55,038 nt of DNA from Candidatus Segatella violae (GCA_002440225.1 DJSH01000062.1:1-55038), one strand, 5' to 3'; counted from the first letter of the stretch, positions 46,633 to 55,038 are shown. The notes: generated from the letters alone by a model not told the origin. Numbers and translations are program-made.

Positions 46633-49308
46633 ATGATATTTCATTTTCATATAACGTATAAGGCAATGTTCGGCGAGCAGCTCGTCTTGAACATTCAGAA
46701 AGATGGCGAGGAACTAAAGTTCCCACTGACCACCCTCAATGGCGAGCAGTGGTCATACGAATGGTGTGTGGAACCAGCACAGAAGAGTTACACCTATTAT
46801 TACAGTGTGGAGCGTGAGGGCCGTGTGGTGAAGACCGAATGGCTCTTGGTGAAGCACCAGATGGATGTGACAGCCAAGAAGGCTAGCGAATATACCATCT
46901 ACGACCATTGGAAGGTGATGCCAGAGGATGCTTACCTCTACAGCAGCGCCTTTACCGACTGTATCAACCATCAGACTCCTCAGGAGATGAAGGCTGAAAG
47001 CTACGACAAGGTGGTGCGTCTTATTGTGCGTGCCCCGCAGTTGCGAGATGGCGAACGTCTGGGCGTGCTGGGAGCAGACAAAGCGTTGGGCGCTTGGAAG
47101 GAAGAAAATGTGCTGGCGATGGCTCAGCATACTTACAATGAATGGGTTGTGGATATAGATGCCAATCAGTTGGGCGGCAGCCACATGGAGTTTAAGTTTG
47201 TGGCGCAAGACCACCATCGGAAGCAAGTGCTCTGGGAAACCTGTCAGAACCGTACCATCGACTTGCCTAAGATGAAGCCAGGCGAGGTGGTGTGCTACGA
47301 CCTCGACCAGTCGTTCTTCACCCTCTACGACCGTCACTTGGCAGGTACCTTGGTGCCAGTGTTCTCCCTTCGCAGCGAGAAGAGTGCGGGTGTGGGCGAC
47401 TTTGGCGACCTGGTGAGCATGATAGACCTCGTGGCTAAGACCGGACAGAAAGTGCTCCAGCTCTTGCCTATCAACGACACCACCATCACGCACACCTGGA
47501 CCGACAGCTATCCATACAGCTGCATCAGCATCTTTGCCCTCCATCCACAGTATGCCAACCTCCATGCCCTGCCGGCATTGAAGGATGCCAAGGCGCGAGA
47601 GGAGGCTGAGAAGACACGCCGACAGCTCAATGCGCTGCGCCAGATAGACTATGAGAAAGTAAATGATTTCAAGATAAACTATTTGCGCCAAATCTTCAAT
47701 CAGGAAGGTGAAAAGATGATGAAGAGTGCCGATTTCAAGGCATTCTTCCAGGAAACACAGCAGTGGCTCGTGCCATATGCACAGTATAGCTACCTGCGAG
47801 ATAAGAACGGCACTGCCGATTTCAGCAAGTGGCCCGACCACAACATCTGGGACGAGGCTGAGCGCAAGCAGCTCTCCGACCCTAAGAGCAAGGCATACAA
47901 GGAGGTGGAATTCTTCTATTTCCTCCAGTATGTTCTCAACCAGCAGATGCAGGAGGCGCATGAGCATGCCAAGGCGAAGGGCGTCATCTTGAAGGGTGAC
48001 ATCCCTATCGGCGTGAACCGCTATGGCTGCGACGTGTGGATGGAGCCTAAGTACTTCAACCTCAATGGTCAGGCGGGTGCTCCACCGGATGATTTTTCGG
48101 TGAACGGACAGAACTGGGGATTCCCGACCTACAACTGGTATGAGATGTTGAAGGACGGTTGCCAGTGGTGGGTGCGCCGTTTCCAGAACATGGCGAAATA
48201 CTTTGATGCCTATCGCATCGACCATGTGCTCGGTTTCTTCCGCATCTGGGAGATTCCTATCGACAGCGTGCATGGATTGCTTGGACAGTTTGCCCCGGCT
48301 CTCGGCATGAGCCGCGATGAGATAGAGGGGTATGGTCTGCATTTCCAGGAGGATAGATTCCTGCGTCCATTCATCACCGACTGGGTGTTGGATCGCATCT
48401 TCCACGAGCGTGCCGACGAGGTGAAGGATAAATACCTCGACCGCTTGGACGACGAGCGTTACCAGATGAAGGCGTCGGTGGATACACAGCGCAAGGTGGA
48501 GGCTCTCTTCGAGGGCGTCACCGACGAGAAGGAGCTCTGGCTGCGTGACGGGCTCTATGCCCTCATCAGCGATGTGCTCTTCGTGCGCGACCATCGCAAT
48601 TCTGGTCTTTACCATCCACGCATCTCAGCCCAGCTCGACTTCATCTACGAGTCGCTCTACGACAACGACAAGGCTGCGTTCAACCGTCTCTACAACGACT
48701 ATTTCTATCGTCGCAACAACCAGTTCTGGTATAATGAGGCGATGAAGAAGTTGCCTAAGTTGGTTCAGGCCACCCGTATGTTGGTATGTGCCGAAGACCT
48801 CGGTATGGTGCCCGACTGCGTGCCATGGGTGATGAATGAGTTGAAGATATTGAGCTTGGAGCTCCAGAGCATGCCGAAGGACCCATCGGTGAAGTTTGGT
48901 CATCTGAGTCGCAACCCATACCGCTCGGTATGCACCATCTCCAGCCACGACATGCCTACGCTTCGTCAGTGGTGGGACGAGAACATCCAGCGCACGCAGG
49001 AGTATTACAACACGATGCTCTTCCATCAGGGACCTGCGCCCCATCCGCTGCCAGGCTGGCTAGCCAGCGACATCATCTCCCGCCATTTGATGTCGCCATC
49101 CATGCTCTGCATCTTGAGCATCCAGGACTGGCTTGCCATCGACGAGCGCCTGCGCCTCATCGACCCTAACGGCGAGCGCATCAACATTCCGGCAAATCCT
49201 AAGCACTATTGGCGCTATCGCATGCACATCAGCATCGAGGAACTGGCTGCCGACAAGGAATTCATGAAGGAAGTGACCGACCTAATAAGTCAGGCGAATC
49301 GCAACTAA
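46633..49308 (+). CDS. malQ: 4-alpha-glucanotransferase (GH77) with N-terminal CBM20-like modules
   Basis: 891 residues without a signal peptide, so cytoplasmic. The N-terminal ~250 residues form two CBM20-like modules (IFHFHITYKAMFGEQLVLN and VVRLIVRAPQLRDGERLGVLG...LGAWKEENVLAM). The GH77 barrel has SAGVGDFGDL, nucleophile Asp530 (DAYRIDHVLGFFRIWEIP), acid Glu721 (LVCAEDLGMVP) and Asp773 (TISSHDMPTLRQWW). It transfers alpha-1,4-glucan segments between maltooligosaccharides and releases glucose. The organisation is that of the plant DPE2-like type, which also carries CBM20s. It is directly downstream of the MFS gene but has its own operator and promoter. Confidence 0.94.
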   Translation: MIFHFHITYKAMFGEQLVLNIQKDGEELKFPLTTLNGEQWSYEWCVEPAQKSYTYYYSVEREGRVVKTEWLLVKHQMDVTAKKASEYTIYDHWKVMPEDAYLYSSAFTDCINHQTPQEMKAESYDKVVRLIVRAPQLRDGERLGVLGADKALGAWKEENVLAMAQHTYNEWVVDIDANQLGGSHMEFKFVAQDHHRKQVLWETCQNRTIDLPKMKPGEVVCYDLDQSFFTLYDRHLAGTLVPVFSLRSEKSAGVGDFGDLVSMIDLVAKTGQKVLQLLPINDTTITHTWTDSYPYSCISIFALHPQYANLHALPALKDAKAREEAEKTRRQLNALRQIDYEKVNDFKINYLRQIFNQEGEKMMKSADFKAFFQETQQWLVPYAQYSYLRDKNGTADFSKWPDHNIWDEAERKQLSDPKSKAYKEVEFFYFLQYVLNQQMQEAHEHAKAKGVILKGDIPIGVNRYGCDVWMEPKYFNLNGQAGAPPDDFSVNGQNWGFPTYNWYEMLKDGCQWWVRRFQNMAKYFDAYRIDHVLGFFRIWEIPIDSVHGLLGQFAPALGMSRDEIEGYGLHFQEDRFLRPFITDWVLDRIFHERADEVKDKYLDRLDDERYQMKASVDTQRKVEALFEGVTDEKELWLRDGLYALISDVLFVRDHRNSGLYHPRISAQLDFIYESLYDNDKAAFNRLYNDYFYRRNNQFWYNEAMKKLPKLVQATRMLVCAEDLGMVPDCVPWVMNELKILSLELQSMPKDPSVKFGHLSRNPYRSVCTISSHDMPTLRQWWDENIQRTQEYYNTMLFHQGPAPHPLPGWLASDIISRHLMSPSMLCILSIQDWLAIDERLRLIDPNGERINIPANPKHYWRYRMHISIEELAADKEFMKEVTDLISQANRN

Positions 49309-49344
49309 GAGTTTACATTAACTTTCAATTATATAATTAAAACA

Positions 49345-49395
49345 AAAATCCACCGTGGCACATCTGTTAGAGATGTATAACCATGGTGGAATTTT
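49345..49395. terminator. Bidirectional terminator after the GH77 gene
   Basis: AAAATCCACCGTGG and CCATGGTGGAATTTT pair with one bulge, and an inner CATCT/AGATG hairpin fills the loop. A- and T-rich flanks serve the GH77 gene (+) and the small relic (-). Confidence 0.8.
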
Positions 49396-49399
49396 GTCT

Positions 49400-49570
49400 T
49401 TATCCTTCCTTGATAATCCAGTTGCCAATCGTGCGCTGGTTGCTGTCGTAATTGATACCAACCTTGAATAGTCGTTTGCCATCGGCTGAGTAAGGAATCA
49501 GATAGCCTTCCTCTCTAATGGTCTCGAATGACTGTATTCCAACAGGATATTTATTTACGATTTCTGCCAT
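49400..49570 (-). pseudogene. Internally deleted AAA-ATPase/PD-(D/E)XK_9 (DUF1703-type) gene, 56 codons left
   Basis: An intact 56-codon frame. Residues 8-23 (YPVGIQSFETIREEGY) match the very start of the DUF1703-type ATP-binding proteins, which normally continue with a tyrosine-lysine stretch and a P-loop. Residues 23-54 (YLIPYSADGKRLFKVGIN...TIGNWIIK) match their very C terminus. The ~450-500 residues normally between are missing. The frame keeps its -7 box (TATCTTTG, 49599-49606) and the terminator at 49345. A small functional peptide is less likely. The family match is from memory. Confidence 0.7.
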
Positions 49571-49598
49571 ATTCTCGCTCTTTTAAAGTTTCTTTCTG

Positions 49599-49606
49599 CA
49601 AAGATA
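49599..49606 (-). promoter_or_regulatory. -7 box of the deleted ATPase gene
   Basis: TATCTTTG on the minus strand, 29 bp before the relic ATG at 49570. The surrounding TGCAAAGATACGACTTTT also occurs at the Rpn promoter. Confidence 0.6.
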
Positions 49607-49665
49607 CGACTTTTATTTTATATGGGCTCATTTTCTTTGATAAAATTTTCTCCAGTAATTGTTTT

Positions 49666-49681
49666 GTGCAAACGTTTGCAT
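49666..49681. promoter_or_regulatory. LacI-type operator O4 (GH97 gene)
   Basis: GTGCAAACGTTTGCAT, one end-base mismatch from the perfect palindrome, 53 bp upstream of the -7 box at 49735. Confidence 0.9.
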
Positions 49682-49734
49682 CCTGATGCTCAGTATTTTG
49701 GTTGAAATGTTGACTAGAGATTCGTTTTTTTCAG

Positions 49735-49742
49735 TATCTTTG
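49735..49742 (+). promoter_or_regulatory. -7 box of the GH97/pullulanase operon
   Basis: TATCTTTG fits TAnnTTTG; ATG at 49804. A TTG at 49710-49712 gives a 22-bp spacer. Confidence 0.75.
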
Positions 49743-49803
49743 CAAAAGATTAGAATAAACAATAGATACTAACAAAGCTACAAAAAATAGAATAACTAGC
49801 AAT

Positions 49804-51942
49804 ATGAAGAAACTGAATGTTTTAGTGATGGGCCTTTTGCTCCCGATGCTGGCAGCAGCCCAGACCGTCAAGTCGCCTAACGGCAACGTGGTAGTGAAGT
49901 TCTCGCTCTCTGGGAGCGGACAGCCTACTTACGAGATGAGCTACAAGGGCAAGACTGTTTGTAAGCCTTCTCATCTCGGATTGGAGTTGGCGAAGGATAA
50001 ACATGCTTCCAAAGGTATGGATGAGACCAGCCTGATGGATGGTTTCACCGAGACAGGTTCGAAGACCTCGACCTTCGATGAAACTTGGAAACCAGTATGG
50101 GGCGAGACTGCCACCATCCGCAACCACTACAACGAGATGGAGGTGGATTTGAACCAAGCATCCTCTAAGCGCAACATCAAGATTCGCTTCCGTGTGTATG
50201 ACTATGGTATGGGCTTGCGCTATGAGTTCCCTCAGCAGGAAAGCCTGAACTATTTCGTGATTCAGGAGGAACATACCCAGTTTGCCATGGCTGGCGACCA
50301 TACCGCCTATTGGATTCCAGGCGACTATGATACCCAGGAGTATGAGTACAACATCACTCCTTTGACTAGCATTCGTCCTGTTATCGCCAAGAATCGTGAG
50401 GCTTACAAGAGCAATTCCTCTACCACCGTATTCTCTGATACCGGTGTACAGACTTCCCTTCAGATGAAGACAAAGGATGGTCTCTATATCAACATCCACG
50501 AGGCTGCCTGCTTGGACTATCCTACCATGCACCTCAATCTCGATGAGAAAACTCTGACATTCGAGTCTTGGTTGACTCCTGATGCCGTAGGTAGAAAGGG
50601 ATTCATCCAGACACCATTCAATACTCCTTGGCGTACCATCCTCGTGAGCGACGATGCCCGCGACATGCTCTCTTGCAAGTTGACGCTCAACCTCAACGAG
50701 CCTTGCAAAATCAAGGATACCTCTTGGATTCACCCTACCAAGTACTGCGGTGTATGGTGGAACATGATTGTAGGTACCAAGACTTGGAGCTATACCAATG
50801 ATTATCCATCGGTTCGCCTCGGTGTTACCGACTACAGCAAGTGCAAGCCTAGTGGTACCCATGGTGCTACCAACGAGGAGGTGAAGCGATACATCGACTT
50901 CGCAGCCAAGAATGGCTTGCAGGAAGTATTGGTGGAAGGTTGGAACGAAGGTTGGGAGGACTGGTTCGGACACCAGAAGCTCGATGTCTTCGACTTCGTG
51001 ACTCCATATCCTGACTTCGATATCAAGATGCTCAACGACTATGCGCATTCCAAGGGCGTGAAGTTGATGATGCACCACGAGACCTCTGCCGCAGCCCTCA
51101 ACTACGAGCGCCACATGGAGGATGCCTTCAACTTGATGAACAAGTATGGCTACGATGCCGTGAAGACGGGTTATGTAGGCGACATCATCCCAAGAGGCGA
51201 GTATCACTACAGTCAGTTGATGAACAATCACTATCAGCGTGTCGTAGAGACAGCTGCCAAGCATCATATCATGGTGAATGCTCACGAGGCAACTCGTCCT
51301 ACTGGTATCTGCCGTACCTGGCCTAACCTCATTGGCAACGAGAGCGCTCGTGGTACAGAGTACGAGGCGTTCGGTGGCTCAGTTCCTTATCATACCGTGA
51401 TGTTGCCATTCACCCGTTTGCAGGGTGGTCCGATGGATTATACCCCAGGTATCTTCGAGACCAAGCTCTCAGAGTGGAGCAACAACAAGAGTTTCGTTCA
51501 TACCACACTCTGCGGTCAGCTCTCGCTCTACCTCGTGATGTACAGTCCTTTGCAGATGGCAGCCGACCTGCCTGAGCACTACGAGAAGTACGATGATGCC
51601 TTCCAGTTCATCCGCGACGTAGCTGCAGACTGGGATGACTCTAAGTATTTGGAGGCAGAACCAGCCAAGTATATCACCGTAGCCCGCAAGGCAAAGGGTA
51701 CCAACAATTGGTTCGTAGGTGGCAAGACCGACGCTACTGCTCGTACTGCTGTCGTGAAGCTCGACTTCCTCGACAAGGGCAAGAAGTACAACTGCGCTAT
51801 CTATCAGGATGCGCCTAATGCCGACTACGAGAAGAACCCTAAGGCATACCAGATTATTCACAAGACCGTGAAGAAGGGTGATGTCTTGAAGATTAAGGAA
51901 GCACGTGGTGGTGGTTTCGCCATCTCATTGCTTGCCAAGTAA
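49804..51942 (+). CDS. susB: GH97 alpha-glucosidase (SusB type)
   Basis: 712 residues with a Sec signal peptide (cleavage near LAAAQ), so periplasmic. GH97 N-terminal beta-sandwich, central barrel and C-terminal domain. The acidic residues Glu426 (HHETS), Glu495 (NAHEATRPTG) and Glu519 (NESARGTEYEAF) keep the exact spacing of Glu439, Glu508 and Glu532 in B. thetaiotaomicron SusB, which supports an inverting alpha-glucoside hydrolase. It releases glucose from imported maltooligosaccharides. It heads an operon with the pullulanase and the SusA-like gene. Confidence 0.94.
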   Translation: MKKLNVLVMGLLLPMLAAAQTVKSPNGNVVVKFSLSGSGQPTYEMSYKGKTVCKPSHLGLELAKDKHASKGMDETSLMDGFTETGSKTSTFDETWKPVWGETATIRNHYNEMEVDLNQASSKRNIKIRFRVYDYGMGLRYEFPQQESLNYFVIQEEHTQFAMAGDHTAYWIPGDYDTQEYEYNITPLTSIRPVIAKNREAYKSNSSTTVFSDTGVQTSLQMKTKDGLYINIHEAACLDYPTMHLNLDEKTLTFESWLTPDAVGRKGFIQTPFNTPWRTILVSDDARDMLSCKLTLNLNEPCKIKDTSWIHPTKYCGVWWNMIVGTKTWSYTNDYPSVRLGVTDYSKCKPSGTHGATNEEVKRYIDFAAKNGLQEVLVEGWNEGWEDWFGHQKLDVFDFVTPYPDFDIKMLNDYAHSKGVKLMMHHETSAAALNYERHMEDAFNLMNKYGYDAVKTGYVGDIIPRGEYHYSQLMNNHYQRVVETAAKHHIMVNAHEATRPTGICRTWPNLIGNESARGTEYEAFGGSVPYHTVMLPFTRLQGGPMDYTPGIFETKLSEWSNNKSFVHTTLCGQLSLYLVMYSPLQMAADLPEHYEKYDDAFQFIRDVAADWDDSKYLEAEPAKYITVARKAKGTNNWFVGGKTDATARTAVVKLDFLDKGKKYNCAIYQDAPNADYEKNPKAYQIIHKTVKKGDVLKIKEARGGGFAISLLAK

Positions 51943-51958
51943 TATTTGCATAATTTCC

Positions 51959-51995
51959 GAATTTCCGCCTACCCATATCTGATAGGCGGAAATTC
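51959..51995 (+). terminator. Hairpin between GH97 and pullulanase genes
   Basis: GAATTTCCGCCTA and TAGGCGGAAATTC are perfect complements, 17 bp after the GH97 stop. There is no T-run, so read-through into the pullulanase is likely. Confidence 0.6.
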
Positions 51996-52023
51996 GCCAT
52001 TTCTAACCATATCTTAACACTTT

Positions 52024-53994
52024 ATGAATATCCAAAAACTAATAATCGCAGCATTGACAGCAGCTATTCTTCCTACCTCATCGAATGCCCAGCAGACATT
52101 CAATGAGATGCTTTATTCCAAGGACAAGACACAGTTTATCCTCAATGCCCCAACATTGGCTAACTCGAAAGCCACCATTCGCCTCTATAAGGCTGGACAG
52201 AATGGCAAGGCCATCAAGACCATCAAGATGAAGAAAGTGGGCGATGACCGTTGGGAGGCTACCGTAAAGGGAGATCTCAAGGGTAAGTTCTATACCTTCG
52301 ACATCGGCAAGGGGGAGACTCCTGGTACTTTCGCCAAGGCAGTGGGCGTGAATGGTAATCGTGGCGCTATTGTCGATATGAATGATACCGACCCAGAAGG
52401 ATGGGCGCAGGATGTACGTCCTGCTGTGAAATCACCTGCCGATCTCGTCATCTACGAGCTCCATATGCGTGATTTCTCTGTTTCTCCTACCTCGGAATTG
52501 AAATATAAGGGCAAGTATCTCGCCCTCACCGAACCGAGAGCGATTGAATATCTCAAGAATCTCGGCATCAATGCCATCCACTTCCAGCCTCTTTTCGATT
52601 ACGCTTCGGTGGATGAGACAAAGCTTGATAAACCACAGTTCAACTGGGGCTACGACCCAAAGAACTATAATGTGCCAGAGGGCAGCTATAGCACCGACCC
52701 TTATGCTCCTGCCACTCGCATCAAGGAGTTCAAGGAGATGGTGATGGCGCTCCACAAGGCTGGCATCCGTGTTATCTTCGATGCCGTGTATAACCATACC
52801 TTCGACATCAATGGCAGCAATTTCCAGCGCACTTATCCCGACTATTACTATCGCAAGACCAAAGAGGGGAAGTATAGCGATGGTTCGGGTTGTGGCAACG
52901 AGACGGCATCGGAAAAACCTTTGATGCGCCAGTTTATGTTGGAGAGCGTGAAGTATTGGATAGACGAGTATCATATCGATGGTTTCCGCTTTGACCTAAT
53001 GGGCGTTCACGACATCGAGACCATGCAGGCTATCCGAGAGCTGGTGAACAAGATAGATCCTTCCATCTATATCTATGGCGAGGGATGGAGCGCAGGCAGC
53101 TGTGCTTATCCAACGGAAAAGTTGGCGATGAAGGCGAATACCCAGCAGCTCCATGGCATCGGTGCCTTCAGCGATGATATGCGCGATGCACTCCGTGGTC
53201 CTTTCTCCGACGACCACAAGGGAGCTCTCTTGGCTGGCATCTCTGGCGAAGAGGAGAGCTTGAAATTTGGTATCGTGGGCGGTATCCAGCATCCACAGGT
53301 GGATATGAGCAAGGTGAACTACGACAAGAAGCCTTGGACCAACAATCCTACCGAGCAGATTAGCTATGTAAGTTGTCACGACGATATGTGCTTGGTGGAC
53401 CGTCTGAAGGCGAGCATTCCATCGCTTACCGATAAGAACATCCCTGAGGAAGTGCGCAAGGCTGAGTTGATTCGTATCGACCAACTTGCCCAGACTGCCG
53501 TCTTTACATCGCAAGGCGTGCCTTTCATCCTGGCAGGTGAAGAGATGATGCGCGACAAGAAGGGCGTACATAACAGCTATAACTCTCCTGATGACATCAA
53601 CCAATTGGATTGGAGAAACTTACAGAGTTATCCACAGGTGTTCATATATTATAAGAATCTCATCCAGCTGCGTAAGAATCATCCTGCTTTCCGACTGGGC
53701 ACAGGCGACAAGGTACGTGAGCACTTGGAATTCTTGACACCACAGACCGCCAAGTTTGACAGGAACGATTGCATGGTGGTATTCCGGCTGAAGAATCTCG
53801 AAGGCATCGACTCTTGGAAGAACATCGTCGTCATCCTCAACTTCGACAAAGAGGCGAAGAACGTTCAGGTGCCAGAGGGCGAATATACCGTGGCTTGCTG
53901 CAATGGAGTCATCAATGAGGAAGGCCTGGGACATTTCCGAGGCAACAATACCTTCGTGGCTGGTCAGTCGGCGATGATTCTTTATCAGAAGTAA
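52024..53994 (+). CDS. pulA: Type I pullulanase (GH13)
   Basis: 656 residues with a signal peptide (cleavage near SNAQQ). A CBM48-like N-terminal domain (about 35-115) precedes the GH13 barrel. The type I pullulanase signature FNWGYDPKNYNVPEGSY is present. Catalytic residues: Asp324 (GFRFDLMG), Glu353 (YGEGWSAGS) and Asp453 (VSCHDDM), with region I DAVYNHT. It cuts alpha-1,6 branches of imported glucan in the periplasm. It follows the GH97 gene by 81 bp with no own operator seen. Confidence 0.95.
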   Translation: MNIQKLIIAALTAAILPTSSNAQQTFNEMLYSKDKTQFILNAPTLANSKATIRLYKAGQNGKAIKTIKMKKVGDDRWEATVKGDLKGKFYTFDIGKGETPGTFAKAVGVNGNRGAIVDMNDTDPEGWAQDVRPAVKSPADLVIYELHMRDFSVSPTSELKYKGKYLALTEPRAIEYLKNLGINAIHFQPLFDYASVDETKLDKPQFNWGYDPKNYNVPEGSYSTDPYAPATRIKEFKEMVMALHKAGIRVIFDAVYNHTFDINGSNFQRTYPDYYYRKTKEGKYSDGSGCGNETASEKPLMRQFMLESVKYWIDEYHIDGFRFDLMGVHDIETMQAIRELVNKIDPSIYIYGEGWSAGSCAYPTEKLAMKANTQQLHGIGAFSDDMRDALRGPFSDDHKGALLAGISGEEESLKFGIVGGIQHPQVDMSKVNYDKKPWTNNPTEQISYVSCHDDMCLVDRLKASIPSLTDKNIPEEVRKAELIRIDQLAQTAVFTSQGVPFILAGEEMMRDKKGVHNSYNSPDDINQLDWRNLQSYPQVFIYYKNLIQLRKNHPAFRLGTGDKVREHLEFLTPQTAKFDRNDCMVVFRLKNLEGIDSWKNIVVILNFDKEAKNVQVPEGEYTVACCNGVINEEGLGHFRGNNTFVAGQSAMILYQK

Positions 53995-54004
53995 GTAGCT
54001 TGTT

Positions 54005-54025
54005 CGACGGATTGCAAATCCGTCG
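54005..54025. repeat. Palindromic element after pulA
   Basis: CGACGGATT, GCA and AATCCGTCG form a near-perfect 21-bp palindrome, followed by GAAC. Its centre GGATTGCAAATCC equals that of the element in the MFS gene. An AT-rich stretch (54035-54090) with TATAATG/CATTATA inverted copies follows; no gene is visible there. Confidence 0.7.
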
Positions 54026-54115
54026 GAACGCCTAGCGGTATATAATGCTATATATATAATTAAGGTATACATTATATTATATAGAGTCAATAGAAGAAAT
54101 AAAAAACGAAAACAA

Positions 54116-55038
54116 ATGAGAAAGATAATAGCTTCATTATTACTTATGGGTAGTGCAGTAAGTATGAATGCGGCGGTCAGCGTGAGCCGCATAGAGCCTA
54201 CCGACTGGTATGTGGGCATGAAGGATGCCTCGCTCCAGCTTATGGTGTATGGCAAGGACATCAAGAACGCTGATGTCACCGTGGATTATCCGGGCGTAAA
54301 GGTGGATAGCATCGCTCGCCTTGATTCACCTAACTATCTCTTGGTTTATCTGAACCTCGATGGGGCGAAGGCGGGAGAGATGACCCTTAACTTCAAACAG
54401 GGCAAACAGTCGAAGAAAGTAAAATATCTCTTGAAGAACCGTGAGATGACTGGCGATAAGCGCATCGGTTTCAGCAATGAGGATGTGCTCTATATGTTGA
54501 TGCCAGACCGTTTTGCCGATGGCAATCCAAAGAACGACGTGGTGAAGACCATGCGAGACAAGACTTGCGACCGCAATGCGCCAAGTCTTCGTCATGGTGG
54601 TGACTTGGAGGGTATCCGTCAGCATCTCGACTATTTCAACCAGTTGGGCGTTACCGCACTGTGGTTTACGCCAGTCTTGGAGAACGACAGTCCGAACGAT
54701 GGCAAGAACAGTACTTACCATGGTTACGCCACTACCAACTATTATCGGGTAGATCCTCGCTTCGGTACCAATGCCGAGTACAAGCAACTCATCGCTGAGG
54801 CTCACCAAAAGGGCTTGAAGGTGGTGATGGATATGATCTTCAATCACTGTGGTTTCGAGCATCCTTGGGTGGCCGATATGCCATCGAAGGACTGGTTCAA
54901 TACCCCGGAATGGCTCTCTCCTGAGTATCAGGCTGCAGAACACCAGAAGAAGATTGGTACGATGGATGGCGGCAGAACCGTCAACGACAAGTACTTGCAG
55001 ACCAACTATAAGTTGACTCCAGTGCTCGACCCATACGC
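54116..55038 (+). CDS. SusA-like neopullulanase/cyclomaltodextrinase (GH13), 3' end outside the window
   Basis: The frame from the ATG at 54116 stays open to the window end (about 307 residues visible). A signal peptide (MRKIIASLLLMGSAVSMNAA) is followed by an N-terminal cyclomaltodextrinase-type domain (VSRIEPTDWYVGMKDASLQL), then the GH13 barrel: YMLMPDRFADGNPKND, GGDLEGIRQHLDYFNQLGV, YHGYATTNYYRVDPRFG and region I KVVMDMIFNHCG. The catalytic Asp/Glu lie beyond the edge. By family it hydrolyses maltooligosaccharides or pullulan in the periplasm. It is the third gene of the susB-pulA transcript. Confidence 0.9.
   Translation, partial: MRKIIASLLLMGSAVSMNAAVSVSRIEPTDWYVGMKDASLQLMVYGKDIKNADVTVDYPGVKVDSIARLDSPNYLLVYLNLDGAKAGEMTLNFKQGKQSKKVKYLLKNREMTGDKRIGFSNEDVLYMLMPDRFADGNPKNDVVKTMRDKTCDRNAPSLRHGGDLEGIRQHLDYFNQLGVTALWFTPVLENDSPNDGKNSTYHGYATTNYYRVDPRFGTNAEYKQLIAEAHQKGLKVVMDMIFNHCGFEHPWVADMPSKDWFNTPEWLSPEYQAAEHQKKIGTMDGGRTVNDKYLQTNYKLTPVLDPY

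Noticed and set aside
46753..48615. 620-codon open frame antisense to the GH77 gene
   Set aside because: Mirror of a GC-rich coding frame; no domain pattern, no promoter or start context, and the sense gene has full catalytic motifs. Similar long antisense frames over the EptA-like (16466-17929), rseP (25382-26404), murA (21797-23242) and GH97 (49822-51285) genes were rejected for the same reason.
1..55038. tRNA or rRNA genes
   Set aside because: Intergenic gaps were read for cloverleaf-like arms and CCA-type ends; the hairpins seen are terminators or repeats. A covariance search was not possible.

Overview
The window looks like a chromosome segment of a gut or oral Bacteroidota, most probably a Prevotella/Segatella relative (S. 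copri-like). The grounds are SusC/SusD pairs, surface lipoproteins with acidic residues after the lipobox Cys, GH97/GH115 enzymes, a DUF4290 gene, Bacteroidota promoters (TTG ... TAnnTTTG) and mostly absent Shine-Dalgarno sites. The genus assignment is inference; no rRNA or tRNA gene was seen.

Layout. (1) 1-7179: the end of a polysaccharide utilisation locus (SusC cut by the window edge, SusD, GH115 alpha-glucuronidase), pointing to glucuronic-acid-decorated glycans such as glucuronoxylan. (2) 7295-18178, minus strand: an envelope-glycan/lipid cluster: a large membrane protein, GtrA, three acyltransferase-3 proteins, a HAD phosphatase, a decaprenyl-phosphate phosphoribosyltransferase-like UbiA enzyme and an EptA-like phosphoethanolamine transferase. 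It is interrupted at 10179-12301 by a plus-strand AAA ATPase/PD-(D/E)XK gene preceded by 680 bp of ~22-bp tandem repeats and perfect inverted repeats. (3) 18273-32473: housekeeping genes. A minus operon (yicC, gmk, nadD) is divergent from a plus operon (tsaB, DUF4290, murA, rimM, dxr, rseP). Then come an M23/LysM endopeptidase, a small unknown gene, recG, ispD and a DJ-1 gene on the minus strand, and divergent nadK. (4) 32549-55038: a complete starch/maltodextrin system: surface GH13 amylase, susC-D-E-F, a LacI-family regulator, an MFS sugar transporter, GH77 amylomaltase with N-terminal starch-binding-type modules, GH97 alpha-glucosidase, a type I pullulanase and the start of a SusA-like neopullulanase. 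An Rpn-type nuclease gene lies between the amylase and susF, and an internally deleted ATPase relic lies upstream of the GH97 gene.

How the starch genes work together (inference from families): the surface amylase and SusDEF bind and cut starch, SusC imports oligosaccharides, periplasmic GH97/GH13 enzymes trim them, the MFS carrier moves sugars inward and GH77 processes them in the cytoplasm. The strongest unannotated signal is a 16-bp palindrome (GTGCAAACGTTTGCAC and close variants) that occurs four times. In each case it lies 53-54 bp upstream of a TAnnTTTG -7 box (55 bp for the lacI gene itself). This fixed geometry predicts a LacI-family protein working as an activator of a five-promoter starch regulon. 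Other unusual items are 22-bp-period intergenic arrays beside PD-(D/E)XK-type genes, a palindromic element inserted in frame in the MFS transporter, near-identical hairpins flanking the Rpn gene, and a MurA with Asp in place of the fosfomycin-target Cys.
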